Of a DNA stretch of 64,000 nt, positions 1 through 10,524 are shown piece by piece. Each line of letters opens with the position of its first letter. The stretch's first letter is position 1. The stretch lies in contig NZ_JAICDG010000002.1 of NCBI RefSeq assembly GCF_022751215.1, positions 1,116,001-1,180,000 on the forward strand, read 5' to 3'. Under the pieces are notes generated by a model, which worked only from the letters and a program-made list of their open reading frames with translations, was not told the origin of the DNA and ran no database searches. This stretch comes from Actinomadura terrae. GTDB taxonomy: Bacteria > Actinomycetota > Actinomycetes > Streptosporangiales > Streptosporangiaceae. Both the position numbers and the translations under genes were made by a program.

Positions 1-1
1 G

Positions 2-3000
2 AACGACACGGCGCGTCCGGTGCCGGAAGCGACCATCGCCGAGCTGTTCGAGCGGCAGGCCGCCGCGACCCCGGACGCGGTCGCGCTGGTGCACGGCGAC
101 ACGTCGCTGACCTACGCCGACCTGGACGCGCGCGCCAACCGTCTCGCCCGCCACCTGGTGGCGCGGGGCGTCGCGCCGGAACGGTTCGTGGCGGTGGCGA
201 TGCCGCGTTCGCACGAGGCGGTCGTGGCGCTGCTGGCGATCCTCAAGGCCGGTGGCGCGTACCTGCCGGTCGACCCGGGCTACCCGGCCGACCGGATCGC
301 GTTCATGCTGGCCGACGCCGACCCCGTGCTGGTGCTGACGGCGCGCGCGACGGCCGGGCTGGTGGAGGGCGGCGGCCTCGTCCTGGACGACCCGGACGTC
401 GCGTCCGCCATCGCCGCCGAGTCCGCCGACGCGCCCGAGCGGAGCGCGGAACTCCTGCCCGCCCACCCCGCCTACGCGATCTTCACGTCCGGCTCCACGG
501 GACGTCCCAAGGGCGTCGTGGTCGAGCAGCGCAGCGTCGGGGAGCTGGCCGCGTGGGCCGCCGCCGAGTTCGGCGGACGGCTCGGGCACGTGCTCGCGAC
601 GACCTCGCTCAACTTCGACGTGTCGGTGTTCGAGATCTTCGGCCCGCTGCTGTCGGGCGGGACCGTGGAGATCGAGGCGGACCTGCTCGCGCTGTCCGGG
701 CGTCCGCGGATGGCGACGCTGGTCAGCGGCGTCCCGTCGGCGTTCGCTGAGCTGATCGCGGGCGGGCTGCTCGACACGACGGCCGACTGCGCCGTGCTCG
801 CGGGCGAGGCGCTGTCGGGCAAGGCGGCGGCCGAGATTCGCGCGGCGGTCGGCGCGTCCCGGATCGCGAACATCTACGGCCCGACCGAGGCGACCGTGTA
901 CGCGGCGGCCTGGTACTGCGACGGGCCGGTCACCGGCACGCCGCCGATCGGGCGGCCGATCGACAACACCCGCGGGTACGTGCTGGACGCGCGGCTGCGT
1001 CCCGTCCCGCCCGGCGTCGTCGGCGAGCTGTACCTGGCGGGCGGCGGGCTCGCGCGCGGCTACCTGAACCGGTCCGGCCTGACGGCGGAGCGGTTCGTCG
1101 CCGACCCGCTCGGCGGGCCGGGGGAGCGGATGTACCGCACCGGCGACCGCGTCCGCTGGACCCGCGACGGCGAGCTCCAGTACCTCGGCCGCGTCGACCA
1201 CCAGGTCAAGGTGCGCGGGTTCCGGATCGAGCCCGGCGAGATCGAGGCCGTGCTCACCGCGCACCCCCGCGTCTCGCGCGCCGTGGTCGTCGAGCGCGAG
1301 GACCAGCCCGGCGACCGCCGCCTGGTCGGCTACGCGGTCGCGGCCGAGGGCATGGCGCCCGACCCGGCCGCGCTGCGCGACCACGTCGGGCTGTCGCTGC
1401 CCGAGTACATGGTGCCCTCGGCGGTCGTGCTGCTGGACGGCCTGCCGCTCACCCCCAACGGCAAGCTCGACCGGGCCGCGCTGCCCGCGCCCGAGTACGC
1501 GACGACCACGTCGGGACGGGAGCCGCGCACGCCCGGCGAGGAGGTGCTGTGCCGCCTGTTCGCCGAGGTGCTCGGCCTGCCGAGGGTCACGGTGGACGAC
1601 GACTTCTTCGCGCTCGGCGGGCACTCGCTGCTGGTCACCCGGCTCGCCGGGCGGATCCGCTCCGAGCTGGAGATCGAGGTGTCGGTCCGGCAGATCTTCG
1701 ACGCGCCGACCGTCGCCGCGCTGGCCGCCACGCTCGACGAGCTGGGCGGCGCGCGCGCCCCGCTGACCCGGACCCCCCGTCCGGACCGGCTGCCGCTGTC
1801 GTTCGCGCAGAACAGGCTGTGGCTGCTGCACCGCATCGAGGGCCCGAACCCGACCTACAACCAGCCGGTCGCGGTGCGGCTCACCGGGTCGCTGGACGTG
1901 GACGCGCTGCGCGACGCGCTCGCCGACCTCGCCGACCGGCACGAGAGCCTCCGGACGGTCTTCGCCGAGGACGCGGGCGGCCCCTTCCAGCGGATCATCG
2001 CCGCGGGCGAGGCGCGTCCCGAGCTGACGGTCACCACCGCCACCGAGGACGAGCTGGACGCCGAGCTGCGCCGCGCCGCCCGCGTCACGTTCGACCTGGA
2101 GACCGACCTCCCGCTCCGCGCGCACCTGGTGGAAACGGCGCCGGCTTCTTGTGGGGGGACGACCCCCCACACCCCCCGGAACGACTCGCACGACCACGTC
2201 CTCCTCCTGGTCGCGCACCACATCGCGACCGACGGCTGGTCGATGCCGCTGACCGTCCGCGACCTGATCACCGCCTACACCGCACGCTGCGCGGGCGGTG
2301 CCCCGGCCTGGGCGCCGCTGCCCGTCCAGTACGCCGACTACACGCTCTGGCAGCAGCGGACGCTCGGCTCCGAGGACGACCCCGACAGCCTCGTCTCCGC
2401 GCAGCTCGCCCACTGGCGCGACGCGCTCGCCGACCTGCCGGAGGAACTCGCGCTGCCGTTCGACCGGCACCGCCCGGCGACGCCGTCGCACCAGGGGGAG
2501 CGGCTCCGGTTCGAGGTGCCCGCCGACGTCCACGCGGGCCTGAACGAGCTGGCGCGGCGGCACCGCGCGAGCCTGTTCATGGTGGTGCAGGCGGGCGTGG
2601 CGGCGCTGCTGTCGCGGCTCGGCGCGGGCGAGGACGTCCCGATCGGCACGCCGGTCGCGGGCCGGTCCGACGACGCGCTCGAAGAGCTGATCGGGTTCTT
2701 CGTGAACACGCTGGTGCTGCGCACCGACACGTCCGGGAACCCGTCGTTCGGCGAGCTGCTCGACCGGGTCCGCGAGACCGACCTGGCCGCGTTCGCCAAC
2801 CAGGACGTGCCGTTCGAGCGGCTCGTCGAGGTCGTGAACCCGGCGCGGTCGATGGCGCGGCACCCGCTGTTCCAGACGATGATCGCGTTCAACAACAACG
2901 ACGCGCGCGGCCTGGAGGGCTCCGGGCAGCGGCTGCCGGGCCTGACCGTCGCCGGGCACCCGGCCGCGACCGGCGTGGCCCGCTTCGACCTGCTGTTCGT

Positions 3001-5740
3001 GGTCGAGGAGCGGCGCTCGGCCGAGGGCGGCATCGGCGGGACGCTGGAGTACAGCGCCGACCTGTTCGACGCCGAGACCGCGCGGGCGATCACCGACCGG
3101 CTCGTCCGGCTGCTCTCCCAGGTCGCCGCGCGTCCCGACCTGCCGCTCGACCGGATCGAGGTGCTGGACGAGGGCGAGCGCCGCCGCGTCCTGCACGACT
3201 GGAACGCCACCGCGCGCCCGGTCCCCGCGCGGCTGCCCGTCGAGCTGATCGAGGACCGGGTGGCCGCCGCCCCCGACGCGATGGCCGTGGCGACCGACAC
3301 CGACCTGCTCACCTATGCCGAGCTGGACGTTCGCGCCAACCGGCTCGCGCACCTGCTGGCCGGCCGGGGCATTGGGCCGGAGCGGGCGGTCGCGATCGCG
3401 CTGCCGCGCGGCCTCGACCAGGTCGTCGCGGTGCTGGCCGTGCTGAAGACCGGCGCGGCCTACCTGCCGCTCGACCTCGGCTACCCGGCCGACCGGCTCG
3501 CGTTCATGCTCGCCGACACCCGGCCCGACTGCGTGGTCACGACGGCGGACGCGGCGCTTCCCGCCGAGGGACTGCCGCGCGTGCTGCTCGACGACCCCGG
3601 CCTGCTCGCCGGGCTCCCCGAGCACGCGCCGGACGGCGCCGCCCGCCACCCCGCCCACCCGGCCTACGTGATCTACACGTCGGGTTCGACGGGACGCCCC
3701 AAGGGCGTGGTCATGACCTCCGGCGCGCTCGCCAACCTCGTGGCCTGGCACAACGCCGACAGCCAGGGCCCCGGCACCCGGGTCGCGCAGTTCGCGGCGC
3801 TCGGCTTCGACTCCTCCGCCCGGGAGATCCTCACCGCGCTCGCCGGCGGCAAGTGCCTGATGATCATGGACGAGGACGTCCGGCGCGACCCGCGCGCGCT
3901 CGCGGGCTGGCTGGAGCGGCACCGCGTCCAGGAGATCCGGATGCCGAACGTCATGCTCGCCGCGCTGTGCGAGGCAGCGGCCGAGGACGGGCTCACGCTC
4001 CCCGACCTGCGCGACATCGGCCAGGGCGGCGAGGCGCTGCGGCTCACCCCGCAGGTCAGGGAGTTCCTGTGCGCCGTCCCCGGCCGGACGCTCCGCAACA
4101 ACTACGGCCCGAGCGAGACCCACGCGGTCACGACCGCGCTGGTCGACCCCGAGTCCGACGCGGACGCGCCGATCGGGCGGCCGATGTGGAACACGGGCGC
4201 CTACGTGCTGGACGCGGCGCTGCGTCCGGTCGCGCCCGGCGTCGCGGGCGAGCTGTACATCGCGGGCGACGCGCTCGCGCGCGGCTACCTGAACCGTCCC
4301 GGGACGACCGCCGAGCGCTTCGTCGCGTCGCCGTTCGGCGGCCCCGGCGCCCGCATGTACCGGACGGGCGACCGCGTCCGCTGGACGCGCGGCGGCGACC
4401 TGGAGTTCCTCGGCCGCGCCGACGACCAGCTCAAGATCCGCGGCTTCCGGGTCGAGCCCGGCGAGATCGAGGCCGTGCTCGCCGCGCGCTCGGACGTCGG
4501 CGACGCGGCCGTCGCGGCGGCGGGCACCCCCGCGCGCCTCGTCGCCTACGTCGTCGCGCGCCCCGGTGCGACCCTCGACCTCGCCGCCGTGCGCGGCGGG
4601 CTCGCCGCGCGGCTGCCCGACTACATGGTCCCGGCCGCGTTCGTCGAGCTGGACGCGCTGCCGCTCACCCCGAGCGGCAAGCTCGACCGGCGCGCGCTGC
4701 CCGAACCCGCCGAAGACGTCGCCCCGGGACGCCCTGCGATGAGCCCGCACGAGGACCTGCTCTGCGGCCTGTTCGCCGAGGCGCTCGGGCTGGAGCACGT
4801 CGGGCCCGAGGACAACTTCTTCGAGCTCGGCGGCCACTCGCTGCTCGCCGCGCGGCTGATGCGCCGGGTCGAGGCGACGCTCGGCGTGAAGCTCGCGGTG
4901 CGGCGGCTGTTCGAGGCGCCGACCGCCGCCGGGCTCGCCGACGTGATCACCGCTGACCACGCCTACGACTCCTACCAGGTCGTGCTGCCGCTGCGGACGG
5001 CCGGGACGCGCCCGCCGCTGTTCTGCGTCCACCCCGCGTCCGGGCTGAGCTGGTGCTACTCGGTGCTGCTGCACCACCTCGGCGCCGAGCACCCGGTGTA
5101 CGGGTTGCAGGCGGTCGCCGGCGACCCCGGCGGCCTGCCCGGCACCGTCGAGGAGATGGCCGCCGGGTACGTCGAGCGGATCCGCGAGATCCAGCCCGAG
5201 GGCCCCTACCGGCTACTCGGCTGGTCGTTCGGCGGCAACGTCGCCTACGCGATCGCGACCGAGCTCCAGCGGCGCGGCGCGGAGGTTGAGCTGCTCGCGC
5301 TCGTCGACTCCTACCCGAGCGGGCGGGACCGGGGCGTCCCCGAGCCCACCGAGCGCAGCGTCGTGGAGATGATCCTCAAGGCCGTCGGCTTCGACTACGA
5401 CGAGAGCGACCTGGAGGCGGGCCGCTTCCCCGTCGAGCGGTACCTGGAGTACCTGCGGCAGGAGAACAACTCGGCGGGCTACCTCGACGAGGACGAGCTG
5501 TTCGCGATGAAGGACGTGTTCCTCAACAACGCCCGGCTGCTGTGGCACTCGACACCTGACCGCTACCAGGGCGAGGTGCTGTTCTTCGAGTCCACCGGCC
5601 CGCTCGGGCGGGACCTGTGGGAGCCCTACGTCGACGGCGCCATCGACGGCCACGACATCGACCGGGGCCACGAGGACCTGCTGACCGACCCCGCGTCGGT
5701 GGAGCGGATCGGCGCCGAGCTGTCCCGCCGCCTGCGATGA
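2..5740 (+). CDS. Nonribosomal peptide synthetase, C-terminal part (A-PCP-C-A-PCP-TE), 5' end outside window
   Basis: Terminal part of an NRPS that loads two amino acids, joins them to an upstream chain and releases the product. The frame is open from base 2, where it reads NDTARPVP, the usual linker before an A domain, so the real start lies upstream. Residues below count from the GTG at 20. A1 (about 10-490) has [12 protein letters not shown] and [12 protein letters not shown]1 has [10 protein letters not shown] (about 530). The C domain (about 590-1010) has [10 protein letters not shown]2 (about 1040-1540) has [13 protein letters not shown] and [12 protein letters not shown]2 has [10 protein letters not shown] (about 1605). 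The thioesterase (about 1650-1906) has GWSFGGN. All core residues look intact. My manual ten-residue pocket readings are D-V-F-S-V-A-I-V-Y-K (A1) and D-S-R-R-I-Q-N-A-V-K (A2, less sure). I do not assign substrates. A small palindrome sits inside the C domain. Confidence 0.97.
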   Translation, partial: NDTARPVPEATIAELFERQAAATPDAVALVHGDTSLTYADLDARANRLARHLVARGVAPERFVAVAMPRSHEAVVALLAILKAGGAYLPVDPGYPADRIAFMLADADPVLVLTARATAGLVEGGGLVLDDPDVASAIAAESADAPERSAELLPAHPAYAIFTSGSTGRPKGVVVEQRSVGELAAWAAAEFGGRLGHVLATTSLNFDVSVFEIFGPLLSGGTVEIEADLLALSGRPRMATLVSGVPSAFAELIAGGLLDTTADCAVLAGEALSGKAAAEIRAAVGASRIANIYGPTEATVYAAAWYCDGPVTGTPPIGRPIDNTRGYVLDARLRPVPPGVVGELYLAGGGLARGYLNRSGLTAERFVADPLGGPGERMYRTGDRVRWTRDGELQYLGRVDHQVKVRGFRIEPGEIEAVLTAHPRVSRAVVVEREDQPGDRRLVGYAVAAEGMAPDPAALRDHVGLSLPEYMVPSAVVLLDGLPLTPNGKLDRAALPAPEYATTTSGREPRTPGEEVLCRLFAEVLGLPRVTVDDDFFALGGHSLLVTRLAGRIRSELEIEVSVRQIFDAPTVAALAATLDELGGARAPLTRTPRPDRLPLSFAQNRLWLLHRIEGPNPTYNQPVAVRLTGSLDVDALRDALADLADRHESLRTVFAEDAGGPFQRIIAAGEARPELTVTTATEDELDAELRRAARVTFDLETDLPLRAHLVETAPASCGGTTPHTPRNDSHDHVLLLVAHHIATDGWSMPLTVRDLITAYTARCAGGAPAWAPLPVQYADYTLWQQRTLGSEDDPDSLVSAQLAHWRDALADLPEELALPFDRHRPATPSHQGERLRFEVPADVHAGLNELARRHRASLFMVVQAGVAALLSRLGAGEDVPIGTPVAGRSDDALEELIGFFVNTLVLRTDTSGNPSFGELLDRVRETDLAAFANQDVPFERLVEVVNPARSMARHPLFQTMIAFNNNDARGLEGSGQRLPGLTVAGHPAATGVARFDLLFVVEERRSAEGGIGGTLEYSADLFDAETARAITDRLVRLLSQVAARPDLPLDRIEVLDEGERRRVLHDWNATARPVPARLPVELIEDRVAAAPDAMAVATDTDLLTYAELDVRANRLAHLLAGRGIGPERAVAIALPRGLDQVVAVLAVLKTGAAYLPLDLGYPADRLAFMLADTRPDCVVTTADAALPAEGLPRVLLDDPGLLAGLPEHAPDGAARHPAHPAYVIYTSGSTGRPKGVVMTSGALANLVAWHNADSQGPGTRVAQFAALGFDSSAREILTALAGGKCLMIMDEDVRRDPRALAGWLERHRVQEIRMPNVMLAALCEAAAEDGLTLPDLRDIGQGGEALRLTPQVREFLCAVPGRTLRNNYGPSETHAVTTALVDPESDADAPIGRPMWNTGAYVLDAALRPVAPGVAGELYIAGDALARGYLNRPGTTAERFVASPFGGPGARMYRTGDRVRWTRGGDLEFLGRADDQLKIRGFRVEPGEIEAVLAARSDVGDAAVAAAGTPARLVAYVVARPGATLDLAAVRGGLAARLPDYMVPAAFVELDALPLTPSGKLDRRALPEPAEDVAPGRPAMSPHEDLLCGLFAEALGLEHVGPEDNFFELGGHSLLAARLMRRVEATLGVKLAVRRLFEAPTAAGLADVITADHAYDSYQVVLPLRTAGTRPPLFCVHPASGLSWCYSVLLHHLGAEHPVYGLQAVAGDPGGLPGTVEEMAAGYVERIREIQPEGPYRLLGWSFGGNVAYAIATELQRRGAEVELLALVDSYPSGRDRGVPEPTERSVVEMILKAVGFDYDESDLEAGRFPVERYLEYLRQENNSAGYLDEDELFAMKDVFLNNARLLWHSTPDRYQGEVLFFESTGPLGRDLWEPYVDGAIDGHDIDRGHEDLLTDPASVERIGAELSRRLR
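2150..2171. repeat. 22-bp palindromic insert inside the NRPS C domain
   Basis: Perfect 9-bp arms (TGTGGGGGG and CCCCCCACA) flank the four bases ACGA. The surrounding codons give a Cys/Gly/Thr/Pro stretch (about [18 protein letters not shown]) just before the HHxxxDG motif, where C domains usually have a short loop. It keeps frame. It looks like a small palindromic repeat that landed in a surface loop. I found no second copy in the window. Confidence 0.6.
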
Positions 5741-5763
5741 ACGAAAACGCGAAAGGAAACCTC

Positions 5764-6522
5764 ATGAAGGACGGCACGAAGGAGCCCGTGCGGATCGCCG
5801 GATGGTCGGGGCCGCGCAACATCTCCACCGCGTTCATGCGGGCGTGGGAGAACCGCGAGGACACCGTCGTCGTGGACGAGCCGCTCTACGCCCACTACCT
5901 CGCCGCCACCGGCCTCGACCACGTCGACGCCGACAAGGTGATCGCCGAGGGCGAGCCCGACTGGCGGGCGATGGTCGACCAGCTCCTCGGCCCGGTCCCG
6001 GGCGGGCACCCCGTCTACTACCAGAAGCACATGGCGCACCACCTGCTCCCCGGCATGGACCGCTCCTGGATCAAGGAGCTGACCAACGTGATCCTGATCC
6101 GCGACCCGCGCCAGGTCGTCGCGTCCTACGTCAAGACGGCGATCAAGAACGCGGAGCTGGCGGTCACGCCCGAGGACATCGGCGTCCCGCAGCAGGTGAC
6201 GCTGTTCGACGAGCTGACCGAGATCGGTGCCCGGCCGCCCGTCGTGGACGCGATGGACCTGCTCAACGAGCCCGAGGCCGTCCTGCGGGCGCTGTGCGAG
6301 CACGCCGGGATCGAGTTCACCGACCGGATGCTCTCCTGGCCGCCCGGCCCGCGCCCGACCGACGGCGTCTGGGGCGCCTCCTGCTACGAGCGCGTCTGGA
6401 AATCGACGGGATTCGAGCCCTACCGGCCCCGCACGCAAGAACTGCCGGCCAGTGCGGAACGCACCGTGAACGCGTGCCTACCGCACTACGAATATCTGCT
6501 TGAAAACCGGATCAAAGTCTGA
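5764..6522 (+). CDS. Sulfotransferase-like P-loop protein of the NRPS cluster
   Basis: A 252-residue protein of the sulfotransferase fold. The N-terminal motif WSGPRNISTAFM fits the 5'-phosphosulfate loop of PAPS-dependent enzymes, and ILIRDPRQVVASY fits the 3'-phosphate site. Relatives are often labelled sulfotransferase-like or, wrongly, aminotransferase-like, and many have no proven activity. I chose the ATG at 5764 because GAAAGG lies about 8 bases upstream. An in-frame ATG at 5737 overlaps the synthetase stop as ATGA and would add nine residues. Its place directly after the synthetase suggests tailoring of the peptide or a precursor. Sulfation itself is inference. Confidence 0.8.
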   Translation: MKDGTKEPVRIAGWSGPRNISTAFMRAWENREDTVVVDEPLYAHYLAATGLDHVDADKVIAEGEPDWRAMVDQLLGPVPGGHPVYYQKHMAHHLLPGMDRSWIKELTNVILIRDPRQVVASYVKTAIKNAELAVTPEDIGVPQQVTLFDELTEIGARPPVVDAMDLLNEPEAVLRALCEHAGIEFTDRMLSWPPGPRPTDGVWGASCYERVWKSTGFEPYRPRTQELPASAERTVNACLPHYEYLLENRIKV

Positions 6523-6619
6523 GAAGAACCGCAATAGACGCGATATAGAAATTATCTAGCGCGGGCTGAATAAAATGCCTTCGCCGGTGTGATGTGCGAG
6601 CGCGGGAGGAGCGCGGAAA
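6523..6619. promoter_or_regulatory. AT-rich spacer with imperfect 23-bp palindrome, possible internal promoter
   Basis: This 97-bp gap breaks an otherwise tight operon and is clearly richer in A and T than its surroundings. Bases 6540-6562 form an imperfect palindrome (8 of 11 symmetric pairs) ending in GCG and CGC. It could be an internal promoter or regulator site for the genes from mbtH onward. No clear -35/-10 pair could be fixed. Confidence 0.3.
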
Positions 6620-6832
6620 ATGACGAATCCGTTCGAGGACGCGGACGGCAGGTACCTGGTGCTGGTCAACGACGAGGGGCAGCACTCGCTGTGGCCGTCG
6701 TTCGCCGAGGTGCCCGAGGGCTGGAGCGTGGCGCTGCCCGAGACCGGCCGCCAGGAATGCCTCGACTACATCAACGAGAACTGGACCGACATGCGTCCGA
6801 AGAGCCTCGTCGCGGCCATGGAGCGTGGCTGA
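6620..6832 (+). CDS. mbtH: MbtH-family protein
   Basis: A 70-residue MbtH-like protein, the small partner that many adenylation domains need for folding or activity. It has the family hallmarks in order: NPFED near the start, [15 protein letters not shown], a conserved PEGW, and a C-terminal [16 protein letters not shown] strong ribosome site (GGGAGGAG) lies about 9 bases before the ATG. Its presence implies that at least one A domain of the cluster is MbtH-dependent. Its stop overlaps the region upstream of the next gene, so it belongs to the same transcript. Confidence 0.97.
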   Translation: MTNPFEDADGRYLVLVNDEGQHSLWPSFAEVPEGWSVALPETGRQECLDYINENWTDMRPKSLVAAMERG

Positions 6833-6875
6833 GATCGGGCGGCGGAACGAGCCGGACAGCGGAGGGACGGCGCGG

Positions 6876-7664
6876 ATGAACCACCCCACAGCGCTCGCCG
6901 ACAGCGTGGCGGAGTACGAGGCGAACGGCTGCGTCGCGGCGGGCCGGCTCGACACCGCCACCGTGGACGAGCTGCGCGCGAGCATCGACCGGATCAGCAA
7001 GGAGACGCGCCCCGAGGTCGTCTACGAGGAGGGCGGCGACGTCGTCCGCGCGCTGCACGGATGCCACCGCTTCGACGCCGCGTGCGCCGAGCTGGTGCGG
7101 CACCCGATGCTGCTCGACCTCGCCGAGGCCGTGCTCGGCGGGCCGGTCTACGTCTACCAGTTCAAGGTCAACGTCAAGCAGCCCCGCGAGGGCAAGGAAT
7201 GGCCCTGGCACCAGGACTACCCGTTCTGGCACCACGAGGACGGGATGCCGGCGCCCCGCGCGCTCAACATCGGGATCTTCCTGGACGACGTCCACGAGCA
7301 CAACGGGCCGCTGACCGTCCTGCCCGGCACCCACCGGCTCGGCATCATCGAGTCGCCGGGCGCGGTGCCCCCGGCCAAGGGCGGCGACTGGCGCGACCAC
7401 GTGTCGGCCAAGCTGACCTACACCGTGGACAACGCGCGGGCGGCCGAGCTGGAGCGTGACCACCCGGGCCGCGCGCTGCTCGGCCCGGCGGGCACCGTGG
7501 TCGCCTTCCACCCGAGCCTGCTGCACTCCTCGACCAACAACCCGTCCGACACCCGGCGGGCCCTGCTCCTGATCACCTACAACGCGGTGGACAACGTGCC
7601 CGCGCACGTCACCCGGCCCGAGTTCCTCGTGGACCGCGACACCACCCCGCTCGAACGGCGCTGA
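6876..7664 (+). CDS. Phytanoyl-CoA dioxygenase (PhyH) family Fe(II)/2-oxoglutarate oxygenase
   Basis: A 262-residue non-haem iron oxygenase of the PhyH family. The metal triad is visible as His112 and Asp114 in WPWHQDYPFWH and His217 in LLHSSTNN. An Arg follows in DTRRALL at the usual 2-oxoglutarate position. Members hydroxylate free amino acids, carrier-bound residues or CoA esters. The ATG at 6876 is preferred because GGAGGG lies about 10 bases upstream. A GTG at 6825 overlapping mbtH is possible but has no better site. The likely role is hydroxylation of an amino-acid building block or of the peptide. The substrate is unknown. Confidence 0.9.
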   Translation: MNHPTALADSVAEYEANGCVAAGRLDTATVDELRASIDRISKETRPEVVYEEGGDVVRALHGCHRFDAACAELVRHPMLLDLAEAVLGGPVYVYQFKVNVKQPREGKEWPWHQDYPFWHHEDGMPAPRALNIGIFLDDVHEHNGPLTVLPGTHRLGIIESPGAVPPAKGGDWRDHVSAKLTYTVDNARAAELERDHPGRALLGPAGTVVAFHPSLLHSSTNNPSDTRRALLLITYNAVDNVPAHVTRPEFLVDRDTTPLERR

Positions 7665-7672
7665 GGCACCCC

Positions 7673-8479
7673 ATGCCCCTGATCCCGGTCAACGGTGTCC
7701 GGCTCCACTACCTCGACGACGGCGACGGCGACCCCGTCGTCATGGTCATGGGGACGGGCGGCGGCGCGCGGGCCTGGCACCTGCACCAGGTCCCGGCGCT
7801 CACCGCCGCGGGCTACCGGACGATCACGCTCGACAACCGGGGCATCGCGCCGAGCGACGAGTGCGCGGACGGGTTCGGCGTCGACGACCTGGTCGGCGAC
7901 GTCGCCGCGCTGATCGAGGCGCTGGAGCTCGGGCCGTGCCGCCTGGTCGGGACGTCGATGGGCGCCTACGTCGTCCAGGAACTCGCCCTCGCCCGCCCGG
8001 ACCTCGTGTCCCGGGCGGTGCTCATGGCGACCCGGGGCCGCAGCGACGAGATGCGCGACGCGCTCGCGCGGGCCGAGGCCGAGCTGTACGACGCGGGGGT
8101 GGCGCTGCCGCCGTCCTACCTCGCGGCCGTGCGGGCGACGCAGAACCTGTCGCCGCGCACGCTGGACGACCCGCAGGCCGTCCGCGACTGGCTGGACGTG
8201 TTCGAGGCGACGCCGCCCGCCGGGCCCGGCGTCCGCGCCCAGCTCGGGCTGGAGCCGATCCCCGACCGGCTCGCCGCCTACCGCTCGATCGCCGTGCCCT
8301 GCCACGTCATCGCGTTCGCCGACGACCTGCTCACCCCGCCGCACCTCGGCCGGGAGCTGGCCGCGACGATCCCGGGCGCCACGTTCGAGCTGATCGGCGG
8401 CTGCGGCCACTACGGGTACCTGGAGGACCCCGAGGCGGTCAACAAGAGCGTCATCGAATTCCTCCGCAAGCCCGCGTAG
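7673..8479 (+). CDS. Alpha/beta hydrolase
   Basis: A 268-residue hydrolase of the alpha/beta fold. The nucleophile elbow GTSMG carries Ser95, the acid is probably the Asp in FADDLLTPP, and the His is in GCGHYGYLED. The oxyanion region reads VMGTGGGARAW. The gene lies 8 bases after the dioxygenase, so they are cotranscribed. In this setting it could be a type II thioesterase-like editing enzyme or hydrolyse an intermediate. The sequence resembles small-molecule ester hydrolases rather than classical TEII proteins, so the role is open. Confidence 0.88.
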   Translation: MPLIPVNGVRLHYLDDGDGDPVVMVMGTGGGARAWHLHQVPALTAAGYRTITLDNRGIAPSDECADGFGVDDLVGDVAALIEALELGPCRLVGTSMGAYVVQELALARPDLVSRAVLMATRGRSDEMRDALARAEAELYDAGVALPPSYLAAVRATQNLSPRTLDDPQAVRDWLDVFEATPPAGPGVRAQLGLEPIPDRLAAYRSIAVPCHVIAFADDLLTPPHLGRELAATIPGATFELIGGCGHYGYLEDPEAVNKSVIEFLRKPA

Positions 8480-8518
8480 CGACGAATTCAGGCAATTACG
8501 TTAATGGAGGATGTTCCC

Positions 8519-9454
8519 ATGTCCGAAAGCCGTGAATGGCTCCCCCTGGAGGTCCACGCGGACGCGGAGGGCCTGCCTTCCGGCGCGGACGGCGTGCTGG
8601 AGTACGTCCGATCGGGAGACTTCGGCGACCTGCTGGTGAAGTCGAAGGCGGTCGTGTTCCGCGGCTTCGGGCTCACCGAGGACACCCTCGAACCGGTGAT
8701 GGACGAACTGCTGCCCGGCCGCCTCGCCTACCTGCACGGGACCTCCCCCCGCACCAAGGTCGGGAACAACGTCTACACCTCGACCGAGTACCCGCAGGAA
8801 CTGACGATCTCGATGCACAACGAGCTGTCGTACGCGCACAAGTGGCCGTCGCGGCTCATGTTCTGCTGCACGACCACGCCCGGCAGCGGCGGCGCCACGC
8901 CCGTCGTGGACGGCGTCCGCTGGCTGGAGTCGCTGGACGCCGAGGTCCGCGACGCGTTCGCGGGCGGCGTCCGCTACACCCAGAACCTGCACGACGGCCT
9001 CGGCCTCGGGCTGAGCTGGAAGACCACCTTCGAGACCGAGAGCCGCGAGGAGGTGGAGAAGTTCCTCGCCGACACCGAGGCCGAGTGGGAGTGGCGGCCC
9101 GACGGCACGCTGCGGATCGTCCAGAACCGCCCGGCCACGATCCGGCACCCGGTGACCGGCGACGAGGTCTGGTTCAACCAGGCCGACCAGTTCCACCCCG
9201 CCGCGCTCGGCGACGAGACCGCCGCCGAGCTCGCCGAGATCCTCCCGCCGGAGGAGCTGCCCCAGTCGGTCAGCTACGCCGACGGGACCCCGATTCCCGC
9301 GGACCACGTGATCCACGTCCGGGACGTGGCGCTCGACGTGGCGGTCGACGTCGACTGGCTCGCCGGCGACCTGATGATCATCGACAACGTCGCCGTGGGC
9401 CACGGTCGCCGCCCGTTCACCGGGGACCGGCGGGTGCTGGTCGCGATGTCCTGA
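8519..9454 (+). CDS. TauD/TfdA-family Fe(II)/2-oxoglutarate dioxygenase
   Basis: A 311-residue oxygenase of the TauD/clavaminate-synthase type. His100 and Glu102 in the motif MHNELSY replace the more usual HxD, as in SyrP-like and clavaminate-synthase-like enzymes. His295 in VGHGRRPF completes the metal site, and the Arg in GDRRVL fits 2-oxoglutarate binding. The HxE form is common in enzymes that hydroxylate an amino acid at the beta carbon in NRPS clusters. I chose ATG 8519 because GGAGG lies 8 bases before it. The upstream ATG at 8504 contains that site. It is the second oxygenase of this kind here, so two separate hydroxylations are likely. Confidence 0.9.
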   Translation: MSESREWLPLEVHADAEGLPSGADGVLEYVRSGDFGDLLVKSKAVVFRGFGLTEDTLEPVMDELLPGRLAYLHGTSPRTKVGNNVYTSTEYPQELTISMHNELSYAHKWPSRLMFCCTTTPGSGGATPVVDGVRWLESLDAEVRDAFAGGVRYTQNLHDGLGLGLSWKTTFETESREEVEKFLADTEAEWEWRPDGTLRIVQNRPATIRHPVTGDEVWFNQADQFHPAALGDETAAELAEILPPEELPQSVSYADGTPIPADHVIHVRDVALDVAVDVDWLAGDLMIIDNVAVGHGRRPFTGDRRVLVAMS

Positions 9455-9480
9455 CCCACGCCGATCTCGCGGGAGACCCC

Positions 9481-10524
9481 ATGGACCTCAGCCTGTTCTA
9501 CTTCGCCAACGACAGCACCGCCTCCGGCGGCGGCGGGCGCTACGACCTCCTGATGGAGGGCGCGCGCTACGCCGACGTGCACGGCTTCTCCGCGGTGTGG
9601 ACGCCCGAGCGGCACTTCCACCCGTTCGGCGGCTCCTACCCGAACCCCTCGGTGCTCGGCGCCGCCGTCGCCGCCATCACCGAGAACGTCGCGATCCGCG
9701 CGGGCAGCGTCGTCTCGCCGCTGCACCACCCGCTGCGCATCGCCGAGGAGTGGTCGGTCGTCGACAACCTGTCCGGCGGGCGGGTCGGGCTGGCGTTCGC
9801 GTCCGGCTGGAACGCGGTCGACTTCGCCCTGGCGCCGGACGCCTACGAGGGGCGGCGGCAGACCGTCATCGACTCGGTCCACACCGTCCGGAAGCTGTGG
9901 CGCGGCGAGACCCTCGCCGCGACCGACGGGCGCGGCCGGGACATCGAGGTCCGCGCCTACCCGCCGCCCGTCCAGGACGAGCTGCCCGTGTGGGTGACGG
10001 CCGCGCGCGGCATCGACACCTTCCGCGCCGCCGCCAAGCTCAAGGCCGGGGTGCTCACCCACGTCCTCGGGCAGTCCCCCGAGGAGCTGGCGGCGAAGAT
10101 CGCCGAGTACCGGCGGGTCGCCGCGGCCGAGCACGACGGCTGGCAGGGGCACGTCGTGCTGATGCTGCACACCCTGCTCGGCGACGACCTGGACCAGGTC
10201 AGGCGGCACGTCGACGCGCCGTTCCGCGCCTACCTCAAGAGCTCGCTGCACCTGTTCGCCTCCTCGCTGGTCGGCGGCGAGATCGATGTGTCCACGATGA
10301 ACGCCGACGACGTCGACTTCCTCATCGAGAAGGCCTTCGAGCGCTACTTCCCGAGCGGCGGGCTGTTCGGCACGATCGAGCAGGCCGTCGAGGTCGTCGA
10401 GATGGCCGCCGCGATCGGGGTGGACGAGCTGGCCTGCCTGATCGACTTCGGGGTGGACGGCCTCGCCGCCCTCGCCGGCCTCGAGCATCTCGGCAAGCTC
10501 CATTCGGTGCTGCCCCGGGGATGA
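9481..10524 (+). CDS. Luciferase-like flavin monooxygenase, MupA/Atu3640 type
   Basis: A 347-residue flavin-dependent monooxygenase of the bacterial luciferase-like superfamily. It starts MDLSLFYFAND and has the pattern GFSAVWTPERHFHPFGG followed by AGSVVSPLHHPLRIAEEW, typical of the natural-product (MupA/Atu3640) group found in NRPS and PKS clusters. It needs reduced FMN, which the flavin reductase at 12203 could provide. Some relatives are domains inside assembly lines. This one is free-standing. Its stop overlaps the start of the exporter gene. Confidence 0.92.
   Translation: MDLSLFYFANDSTASGGGGRYDLLMEGARYADVHGFSAVWTPERHFHPFGGSYPNPSVLGAAVAAITENVAIRAGSVVSPLHHPLRIAEEWSVVDNLSGGRVGLAFASGWNAVDFALAPDAYEGRRQTVIDSVHTVRKLWRGETLAATDGRGRDIEVRAYPPPVQDELPVWVTAARGIDTFRAAAKLKAGVLTHVLGQSPEELAAKIAEYRRVAAAEHDGWQGHVVLMLHTLLGDDLDQVRRHVDAPFRAYLKSSLHLFASSLVGGEIDVSTMNADDVDFLIEKAFERYFPSGGLFGTIEQAVEVVEMAAAIGVDELACLIDFGVDGLAALAGLEHLGKLHSVLPRG

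Noticed and set aside
1549..4956. Very long open frame in a second plus frame across the synthetase
   Set aside because: It is Arg/Pro/Ala-rich with no domain motifs. High GC removes stop codons from the wrong frames, and the overlapping frame has complete NRPS motifs.
8504..8519. ATG 8504 as start of the TauD-type dioxygenase
   Set aside because: The sequence just after it is the GGAGG ribosome site of ATG 8519, which better matches the family N-terminus.
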